Assembly: GCA_023426935.1 (NCBI GenBank)
Contig: JAEZBR010000077.1
Coordinates: 1-5,711, forward strand
From: Bacillota bacterium
GTDB lineage: Bacteria; Bacillota_I; Bacilli_A; Erysipelotrichales; Erysipelotrichaceae
Reading direction: 5' to 3'
Length of the DNA: 5,711 nt
How positions within the stretch are numbered: the first letter of the stretch is position 1; each line of letters begins with the position of its first letter. The position numbers were made by a program, and so were the translations under genes. Of this stretch, positions 1 through 4,593 are shown one piece after another. The notes beneath the pieces are model-generated. The model did not search any database. It saw only the letters and a list, made by a program, of their open reading frames with translations, and was not told where the DNA came from.

Positions 1-87
1 AGCTGCCATCCGACAGGGAATGTCGCCAAACATAGAGCCGAATGACAGCTCAAGTGTTTCTATATTTGGCAACACTAATTGTATCAT
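1..87 (-). CDS. Possible partial minus-strand ORF, fragment of unknown protein (LRR-like?)
   Basis: Reading leftward from an ATG at 87-85, 29 codons stay open to the window edge; the frame is also open upstream to a TAA at 118-116. The peptide contains LPNIETLELSFGSMFGDIP. Its L..I..L.L spacing and GSMFGDIP segment are loosely reminiscent of BspA-type leucine-rich repeats, but it is too short to assign. AGAAGG lies directly against the ATG, which is poor ribosome-binding-site spacing, so this may be an internal fragment rather than a true start. It abuts the broken end of the metallophosphoesterase fragment, so both may be remnants at a rearrangement junction. Plus-strand frames in this stretch give nothing recognisable. 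Confidence 0.2.
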   Translation of the reverse strand, partial: MIQLVLPNIETLELSFGSMFGDIPCRMAA

Positions 88-124
88 CCTTCTATTTGTC
101 AACACCACGATTGTTTACTGATAG

Positions 125-700
125 AAATATTTTAATTGCCCAATTTATTCAACTAGCGGAAATCATGAAAATAAAATGAATTATCTTAAAGGATTTTTAG
201 ATAAGAATTCAGATCAAACCATATTTGAGGACTATCTTTCTAAAAACTATCGGGTGATTTGTTTAGATAGCAGTAACGAAAAATATCAGAATGGATATAT
301 TAGCGAAGAAAGTTGTGAATTATTAAGGCAGGCATTAAGAAGGAAAACAGGATTGCCGACTTTTTTGATAACCCACCATCATTTATTGGATAAACAATTT
401 AAGATGCCTAAAGCAATCTATCCGGAAAAATTTGAAGACATAATCAGAAACAGCGAAATTTCTGGTATCTTCAATGGACACACTCATCATCTGTATCAAG
501 GAGAGTTTGCAGGAATTCCATACTATACCTGCGGTTCGCTTTCATTCGTGGCTGAATTGAATAATGAGATACTAGATTTTTACCAGCATCCCTCAGCCTA
601 TATCTTCAACTATGATAACAAAGATTTAAAATTTCGAATTGTTGAGAATGATAGTAAAAGGTACTTAGGTTCGATTGCGAATAGCGATCTTTACAAATAA
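125..700 (+). pseudogene. Truncated calcineurin-like metallophosphoesterase (C-terminal part)
   Basis: This is the C-terminal part of a binuclear-metal phosphoesterase of the Icc/CpdA type (COG1409-like), a family that hydrolyses phosphodiesters or phosphomonoesters. The first ATG (176) gives 174 aa, but homology starts upstream in the same frame. Codons 125-175 read into SGNHEN, which is the conserved GNHD/E metal-binding motif and lies before that ATG. Further on are THHH (positions 370-381) and GHTHH (475-489), the other histidine metal ligands. The N-terminal DxH and GDxxD blocks, which supply the remaining ligands, are absent. Adjacent TGA and TAG codons at 119-124 close the frame just before the homologous part, and none of the three plus frames in 1-124 restores it. 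No ribosome binding site precedes 176. Low GC compared with the cluster downstream suggests a different origin. I infer an inactive remnant; a sequencing or assembly junction is the alternative. Confidence 0.75.
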
Positions 701-735
701 AAAAGCTACCGGAACACTCTGTCCGGTAACTTTTC
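701..735. terminator. Bidirectional intrinsic terminator between converging genes
   Basis: AGCTACCGGA (704-713) pairs with TCCGGTAACT (722-731) across an 8-nt loop, with one C/A mismatch. AAA (701-703) precedes the stem and TTT (732-734) follows it, so each strand ends in a T run. It sits 3 nt after the plus-strand stop at 700 and a few bases from the minus-strand stop at 743, so it can serve both converging genes. Confidence 0.8.
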
Positions 736-742
736 TTATCCT

Positions 743-1147
743 TTAACTAGCTTTAGTCGTTGCGCCTGATTGGGTATCAGAACCGCTGTTGGGAGCAGTA
801 TTACTGTTGGCGTTGGGGGCACTTTGCCCGGAATCCGTACTTGGAGCAGTAGACTGCGTTGAATCATCAGTATCATCATCATCAGTGGTATCTTGGGAGA
901 AGTTTCCTTGCGGACCTCCCTGCATGCCACCACCTTGGAAGGAATTCTGATTCTGACTGATACTATTCTCTAAGCCTTTACGATAACCGTAGTTATAACC
1001 GCCAAAACCAACGGCGAAGAGCAAGCAGACCATTAAGGCAGCTAATGAGATCGCAATGATCTTCTTATGCTTCGTATGTTCCCTGCATTTAACTGGTTGA
1101 GGCTTCGGTTCTGAATTTGGTTCAGTGGGTTTTAATTCTTCTGACAT
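743..1147 (-). CDS. Single-pass membrane protein with acidic low-complexity tail, function unknown
   Basis: The 134-aa protein has a hydrophilic, proline/lysine-rich cytoplasmic head (about 1-29, ending in a basic KHKK patch). One hydrophobic membrane helix follows at about 30-50. The outer tail is low-complexity: a Gln/Gly/Asn segment (62-83), an acidic run with DDDD near 89-95, then Ser/Thr/Asn/Pro/Gly to the end. The positive-inside rule places the tail outside. The start is supported by AAAGGAG about ten bases upstream of the ATG. I do not recognise a named family; the layout resembles small surface or wall-proximal anchored proteins of Bacillota. It is transcribed away from the zinc-finger/SPFH cluster and shares the divergent intergenic region with it. 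A second minus-strand frame over 736-933 is a shadow without a ribosome binding site. Confidence 0.72.
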   Translation of the reverse strand: MSEELKPTEPNSEPKPQPVKCREHTKHKKIIAISLAALMVCLLFAVGFGGYNYGYRKGLENSISQNQNSFQGGGMQGGPQGNFSQDTTDDDDTDDSTQSTAPSTDSGQSAPNANSNTAPNSGSDTQSGATTKAS

Positions 1148-1196
1148 AATATGTAGCTCCTTTGACTACAACCATAATTTACAAGATGGAGAATAA

Positions 1197-1225
1197 AAAA
1201 TAAAGAGCTAAATCTTTAGGTTCAA
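1197..1225 (-). promoter_or_regulatory. Candidate sigma-A promoter for the minus-strand membrane-protein gene
   Basis: Read on the minus strand, TTGAAC (1225-1220) is followed after 17 nt by TATTTT (1202-1197). This fits a vegetative -35/-10 pair and would start transcription near 1190, about 40 nt before the ATG at 1147. The -35 hexamer coincides with one of the GTTCA repeats listed separately. Confidence 0.45.
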
Positions 1226-1259
1226 ACACTAATCAGCTTTTGTTCACTTTGCGTTCAAA
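1220..1259. repeat. Three helically phased GTTCA direct repeats, candidate regulator site
   Basis: GTTCA occurs at 1220-1224, 1242-1246 and 1253-1257. The first and third copies extend to GTTCAAA. The offsets are 22 and 11 nt, about two turns and one turn of the DNA helix, which is the spacing expected for a protein binding side by side on one face. They lie upstream of both divergent genes, and the first overlaps the leftward -35. The motif is short, so chance is possible. Confidence 0.3.
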
Positions 1260-1292
1260 TAAAGAAATTGTTGCCAATAACCAGAATTAATA

Positions 1293-1301
1293 TGCTAATA
1301 T
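1293..1301 (+). promoter_or_regulatory. Candidate extended -10 promoter with overlapping palindrome for the rightward cluster
   Basis: TGC directly before TAATAT (1296-1301) makes an extended -10 element. A weak TTGCCA at 1271-1276 lies 19 nt upstream, longer than ideal, which an extended -10 can tolerate. The predicted start of transcription is near 1308, giving a leader of about 50 nt before the ATG at 1357. CTAAT (1295-1299) and ATTAG (1305-1309) form an inverted repeat across the -10 and could be an operator. Confidence 0.4.
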
Positions 1302-1356
1302 TTAATTAGATTAAAACTGCTTAACTAAACTATAAGGTAAGTGAAGGTGAACAATT

Positions 1357-1530
1357 ATGAGTAATAAAGTAATGAAGACTCTTGTCATCGTATTCTTCGT
1401 CATAATTTTTATTGTTGGTGGCGTATTACTTTATAAACATTTCGTAACTGAGCGGGTAAGTGATAAAGGAGGAATGGAAAATCCCGATTATCAGGAAACT
1501 ACGGATGTGAATAAAGATGATAGCAAATAA
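1357..1530 (+). CDS. 57-aa single-pass membrane miniprotein, function unknown
   Basis: This short ORF begins at an ATG with AAGGTGA six bases upstream and ends with TAA. Residues 1-7 are short and basic (MSNKVMK). Residues 8-25 are strongly hydrophobic (V/I/F/L/G) and form one membrane helix, followed by YKHF. About 30 polar residues follow, ending in an Asp/Lys-rich tail. The N-terminal hydrophobic segment could instead act as an uncleaved signal anchor. The stop lies 15 nt before the start of the DUF4428-type gene and shares its leader, so the two are probably co-transcribed. I recognise no family. The combination of a ribosome binding site, tight spacing and a clean membrane helix makes a real gene likely. 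Confidence 0.7.
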   Translation: MSNKVMKTLVIVFFVIIFIVGGVLLYKHFVTERVSDKGGMENPDYQETTDVNKDDSK

Positions 1531-1545
1531 AAAGGAGAAAAAAAC

Positions 1546-2205
1546 ATGGGCTTGTTTGATAAGAAGTTCTGCAGTGTCTGCGGTGAGAAGATTGGTTTTT
1601 TAGGTAATCGGAAACTTGAAGATGGAAACCTTTGCAAGAATTGTGCTAGTAAACTATCTCCGATGTTCGATGATCGAAGACACTCAACGGTCGAGGATAT
1701 TAAAAAACAATTAGCTTACCGGGAAGAGAATGAGAAACAATTAGAGAGTTTTGAAGTAACCAGAACTTTTGGCGAAGAGACTTTAATCTGTTTAGATGAG
1801 AAGCAACATAAATTTGTCATTGCCCATACTAACGATATTCATTCGGAAAATCCGGATATTATTGACTATAATCAAGTTACCAGTTGTGAATTAGACATTT
1901 ACAAGAATCGGGTGGAGGAAAAGAAAGCCGATAAAGAAGGTAAGATGGTCAGTTACAATCCGCCAAGATTCCGTAATGATTATGAGTTTAATCAGAAATT
2001 CAGAGTCAACAGTCCTTGGTTCGACGAGTTTGAAGTAAGATTAAACAAGAATACCGTTAGAGTTTATGAGACGGTATCTTCCGGTCTCTTCTTCGACCAG
2101 GCCAATAGTGTTTACAATAACGAAGACAAAGGTGTGGAATGCCGGAAGTATGAAACGATGGGCAAAGATATCAAAGAAGCGATTATGAATAATCGTTATG
2201 AATAA
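1546..2205 (+). CDS. DUF4428-type zinc-finger protein
   Basis: The 219-aa cytosolic protein begins MGLFDKKFCSVCGEKIG. It has CxxC at residues 9/12 and a second CxxC at 30/33 around GNRKLEDGNLCKNC, which is the hallmark of the DUF4428 four-cysteine zinc module. Residues about 40-70 include a charged helix (STVEDIKKQLAYREENEKQ). The section from about 71 to 185 is mostly beta-like (VTRTFGEETLICLD, FVIAHTN, VTSCELDIYKN, FEVRLNKNTVRVYE), reminiscent of a PH-like or bacterial lipid/protein-binding barrel; that reading is inference. The start is supported by AAGGAG eight bases upstream. No transmembrane segment is visible. It follows the membrane miniprotein and precedes the SPFH gene. The exact function is unknown. 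The last two sense codons arise from a 13-nt tandem duplication at the stop. Confidence 0.8.
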   Translation: MGLFDKKFCSVCGEKIGFLGNRKLEDGNLCKNCASKLSPMFDDRRHSTVEDIKKQLAYREENEKQLESFEVTRTFGEETLICLDEKQHKFVIAHTNDIHSENPDIIDYNQVTSCELDIYKNRVEEKKADKEGKMVSYNPPRFRNDYEFNQKFRVNSPWFDEFEVRLNKNTVRVYETVSSGLFFDQANSVYNNEDKGVECRKYETMGKDIKEAIMNNRYE

Positions 2206-2210
2206 TCGTT
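2185..2210 (+). repeat. Perfect 13-nt tandem repeat spanning a stop codon
   Basis: ATGAATAATCGTT occurs at 2185-2197 and immediately again at 2198-2210, followed by A. Because 13 is not a multiple of three, the second copy is read in another frame and supplies Tyr-Glu and the TAA stop (2203-2205). With one copy, the frame would end ATG AAT AAT CGT TAA, two residues earlier. This looks like a recent slippage duplication. Confidence 0.9.
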
Positions 2211-2241
2211 AACTAAATTTTGTTTCAAATAAAAAGATATA

Positions 2242-2250
2242 TGTTAAAAT
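2242..2250 (+). promoter_or_regulatory. Candidate internal extended -10 promoter for the SPFH gene
   Basis: TGT followed by TAAAAT (2245-2250) forms an extended -10. Upstream, TTGTTT (2220-2225) lies 19 nt away, or TGTTTC (2221-2226) 18 nt away, so the -35 is weak. The expected start near 2257 leaves a leader of about 22 nt, ending with a strong AGGAGG (2263-2268) ten bases before the ATG. The SPFH and downstream genes may therefore be expressed apart from the two genes before them. Confidence 0.5.
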
Positions 2251-2278
2251 ATGGACATACACAGGAGGATTCAACAAT

Positions 2279-3463
2279 ATGGGTCTAATTAAAGCTGCCT
2301 TAGGTGCCGCCAATGGTACTTTAGGTGATCAGTGGAAGGAGTATTTTTATTGTGATTCATTGAATGATGACACTTTAGTTGCGAAGGGACAGAAGAAGAC
2401 GAGCAGTCATTTCGGTCGTTCTTCCAATTCTCGTGGTGAAGATGATGTAATATCCAACGGTTCTTTGATTGCGGTCAATGAAGGACAGGCGATGATGATC
2501 GTTGAACAAGGCGCGATCGTTGAATTTTCGGCAGAACCTGGTGAATTTACTTATGATTCATCCAGTGAACCTTCAATTTTCACCGGTGATTTAAAAGAAG
2601 GCGTTAAAGCGGCGTTTGAAACCTTCAAGAAACGCTTTACCTTCGGTGGTGATGCCGCTAAAGATCAGAGAGTTTATTACTTCAATACCAAAGAGATCGT
2701 CGGCAATAAATACGGAACCGCTAATCCGGTACCGTTCAGAGTTGTCGATAAGAATGTCGGCTTAGATGTCGATATTTCTATCAGATGTAACGGAGAGTAT
2801 TCTTACAAACTGACTAATCCGGTCTTATTCTACAAAAACGTTTGCGGTAACGTTGCGGACGTTTATGATCGCAGTCAGATTGATTCGCAGTTAAAGAGTG
2901 AATTATTAACTTCTTTACAACCGGCTTTCGCAAAGTTATCCGAACTGGGAATTCGTTACAGTGCTTTACCGGGACATGCCCAAGAATTGGCGGATGCGCT
3001 TAACTCGATCCTTTCCACCAAATGGAAAGAGACCAGAGGAATCGAAATTGCCAGCTTCGGCGTTAACAGTGTAACGGCTAGTGATGAAGATGCCGCGATG
3101 ATTAAGGAAATGCAGAAGAGTGGAGCTTTACGTGATCCTTCCATGGCCGCGGCTACTTTAGCCAGTGCCCAGGGTGAAGCGATGAAAGCGGCTGCCAATA
3201 ATGCGAATGGTGCGGCGATGGGCTTCATGGGAATGAATATGGCTCAGAATACCGGTGGCGTGAATGCGAATAACTTATACGCTATGGGTGGTCAGAATAA
3301 TACGCAGAATGGTTGGAAGTGCGAATGCGGGACAATGAATACCGGCAAGTTCTGCACGAACTGCGGTAAACCGCAACCGGGAAATTGGAAATGCGAATGC
3401 GGTACGGAAAATACTGGTAAGTTCTGTACAAACTGCGGTAAACCAAAACCAGAAAGTAAATAA
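2279..3463 (+). CDS. SPFH-domain protein with tandem C-terminal zinc ribbons (YdjI-like)
   Basis: The 394-aa cytosolic protein has no transmembrane helix. Residues about 15-270 form the SPFH/band-7-type domain of the YdjI / 'virion core protein' family. Recognisable parts are the N-terminal QWKEYF, the NGSLIAVNEGQAMMIVEQG core strand pair, EPGEFTYDSSSEPSIF, VYYFNTKEIVGNKYGT, and a helical stretch from about 195. An Ala/Met/Gly-rich linker (about 285-345) leads to two near-identical 24-residue ribbons. They start WKCECGT at 346 and 370 and have Cys at 348/350/359/362 and 372/374/383/386 (CxC and CxxC). SPFH proteins form oligomeric scaffolds; YdjI of B. subtilis helps link PspA to the membrane. 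Here the next two genes resemble its membrane partners, so a peripheral membrane scaffold is the likely role. The start is supported by AGGAGG. The minus-strand frames inside it are shadows. Confidence 0.88.
   Translation: MGLIKAALGAANGTLGDQWKEYFYCDSLNDDTLVAKGQKKTSSHFGRSSNSRGEDDVISNGSLIAVNEGQAMMIVEQGAIVEFSAEPGEFTYDSSSEPSIFTGDLKEGVKAAFETFKKRFTFGGDAAKDQRVYYFNTKEIVGNKYGTANPVPFRVVDKNVGLDVDISIRCNGEYSYKLTNPVLFYKNVCGNVADVYDRSQIDSQLKSELLTSLQPAFAKLSELGIRYSALPGHAQELADALNSILSTKWKETRGIEIASFGVNSVTASDEDAAMIKEMQKSGALRDPSMAAATLASAQGEAMKAAANNANGAAMGFMGMNMAQNTGGVNANNLYAMGGQNNTQNGWKCECGTMNTGKFCTNCGKPQPGNWKCECGTENTGKFCTNCGKPKPESK
3314..3457 (+). repeat. Tandem 72-nt repeat encoding two zinc ribbons
   Basis: Two consecutive 72-nt units (3314-3385 and 3386-3457) each encode a 24-residue CxC/CxxC ribbon. 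The proteins differ at only a few positions (for example Met/Glu after GT and Gln/Lys near the end). The DNA has diverged mainly at third codon positions, so the duplication is not very recent and the protein sequence appears constrained. Confidence 0.9.
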
Positions 3464-3470
3464 TTAAAAT

Positions 3471-3493
3471 AACCCGGCTAACCACCGGGTTTT
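3471..3493 (+). terminator. Intercistronic GC-rich hairpin with short T run
   Basis: AACCCGG (3471-3477) pairs with CCGGGTT (3485-3491) around a 7-nt loop, followed by a T run that ends at 3493. It begins 7 nt after the SPFH stop. The ribosome binding site of the next gene (AAGGAG, 3497-3502) follows almost at once. The T tract is short, so I read it as a partial (attenuating) terminator or an mRNA 3'-end stabiliser inside the operon rather than a full stop. Either would favour the SPFH protein over the downstream membrane proteins. Confidence 0.6.
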
Positions 3494-3507
3494 GAAAAGG
3501 AGATGCG

Positions 3508-4593
3508 ATGAGTCAAGACAAAGTAAAAGAGTATAAATGTCCTAACTGCGGCGGTGCCTTAACTTTCGATGCAGCAGAACAGAAGATGGTCTGTGCGCAT
3601 TGTGATGGCAAGTTCAGTATGGATGAATTAAACCTAGTCGCCAAGACCGAAGGTAAAGATACCAGCGAAGAGAATAACTGGAGTGATTATCATACCGGTA
3701 AAGAAGTTGAAGGAATGAAAATGTATGTTTGTCCCAGCTGCGGCGGCGAGATTGTTGGCGATGAGACGGTTGCGGCAACCCAATGTCCATATTGCGGTAA
3801 TCCGACAATCGTCAGTAAGCAGCTTAGTGGAATGTATGCTCCGGATGGGATTATTCCTTTCACCAAGAAAAAAGAAGATGCGATTGCGGCTCTAAAGGAA
3901 TTCTATCGCGGAAAGTTTTTATTACCGAAGATCTTTAAATCCGCTAACAAGATTGAAAAGATTCAGGGAGTTTATGTCCCGTTTTGGTTATTCGATTGCC
4001 AAGCGGATGGCAGCATTCGTTACGATGCGACTAGAACGCATTCCTGGAGTAGCGGCGATACTGATTATGTGCGAACTGATCACTATCTAATTATCCGGGA
4101 AGGTAAAGTCGATTTCTCGAAGATCCCGGTCGATGGTTCCAAGAAGATGGACGATGAATTTATGGATTCGATCGAACCATTTGACTATAACAAGTTAAGT
4201 GAGTTCAAGGATGCTTATCTTTCGGGTTATTTAGCGAATAAGTACGATGTGAATGCGGAAGATTGTTTGCCAAGGGTAAACGAGAGAGTCAGAACCAGTT
4301 TAAGTGAAGCTTTCGCGAGCACGGTCATTGGTTATGTCAGCCTAGTTCCCCGCAGCAGCAATATCAATATCGAAAAAGGTCAGATTCGTTATGTCTTAAT
4401 GCCGGTATGGATTTTGAATACGAAGATGGGTGATAAGACTTATACCTTTATGATGAACGGGCAAACTGGTGAGATGGTCGGCAGCTTACCGATGGCTAAA
4501 GGAAAAGCTATCGGTTTATGGTTGGGTATCTTTGCGGTTATTATGATCATAACGATCTTAATCGTCTATGCGATGATGGGGAGACTGCTATGA
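3508..4593 (+). CDS. Zinc-finger protein with C-terminal membrane anchor (YdjG-like, TFIIB-type zinc domain)
   Basis: The 361-aa protein has two N-terminal zinc modules: CPNCGG...CAHC (Cys 11/14/29/32) and CPSCGG...CPYC (Cys 75/78/93/96). The central region, about 110-330, includes IIPFTKKKEDAIAALKEFYRGK and GVYVPFWLFD, sequences typical of this family of 'TFIIB-type zinc finger' proteins. After the domain motif YVLMPVWILNTK and the TMNGQTG-like MMNGQTGEMVGSLP, one hydrophobic helix (about 336-356) anchors the protein, leaving a very short end. The bulk should be cytoplasmic. It resembles B. subtilis YdjG, which with YdjH sits at the membrane and is functionally tied to PspA and the SPFH protein YdjI. 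The start has AAGGAG five bases upstream. Its stop overlaps the next start as ATGA, indicating translational coupling. The minus-strand frame at 3614-3808 is a shadow. Confidence 0.87.
   Translation: MSQDKVKEYKCPNCGGALTFDAAEQKMVCAHCDGKFSMDELNLVAKTEGKDTSEENNWSDYHTGKEVEGMKMYVCPSCGGEIVGDETVAATQCPYCGNPTIVSKQLSGMYAPDGIIPFTKKKEDAIAALKEFYRGKFLLPKIFKSANKIEKIQGVYVPFWLFDCQADGSIRYDATRTHSWSSGDTDYVRTDHYLIIREGKVDFSKIPVDGSKKMDDEFMDSIEPFDYNKLSEFKDAYLSGYLANKYDVNAEDCLPRVNERVRTSLSEAFASTVIGYVSLVPRSSNINIEKGQIRYVLMPVWILNTKMGDKTYTFMMNGQTGEMVGSLPMAKGKAIGLWLGIFAVIMIITILIVYAMMGRLL

Noticed and set aside
82..105. TTGACA on the minus strand (105-100) as a promoter -35
   Set aside because: The best -10-like hexamer (TACAAT) is only about 13 nt away and the 17-nt position is a poor match, so no credible promoter pair is formed.
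736..933. Minus-strand 65-codon ORF
   Set aside because: It overlaps the 134-aa membrane-protein gene on the same strand in another frame, has no ribosome binding site and starts inside low-complexity coding sequence.
2956..3228. Minus-strand 90-codon ORF
   Set aside because: It lies entirely antisense to the well-supported SPFH gene; its hydrophobic look comes from the Ala/Met-rich linker read backwards.
3314..3457. Tandem repeat considered as a CRISPR or non-coding repeat
   Set aside because: There are only two units, they are adjacent without spacers, and they are in frame and encode zinc ribbons.
3282..3485. Minus-strand 67-codon ORF with repeated Tyr/Arg-rich segments
   Set aside because: It is the antisense shadow of the duplicated zinc ribbons, which explains its internal repetition.
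3614..3808. Minus-strand 64-codon ORF
   Set aside because: It is antisense within the YdjG-like gene, with no ribosome binding site or recognisable family.
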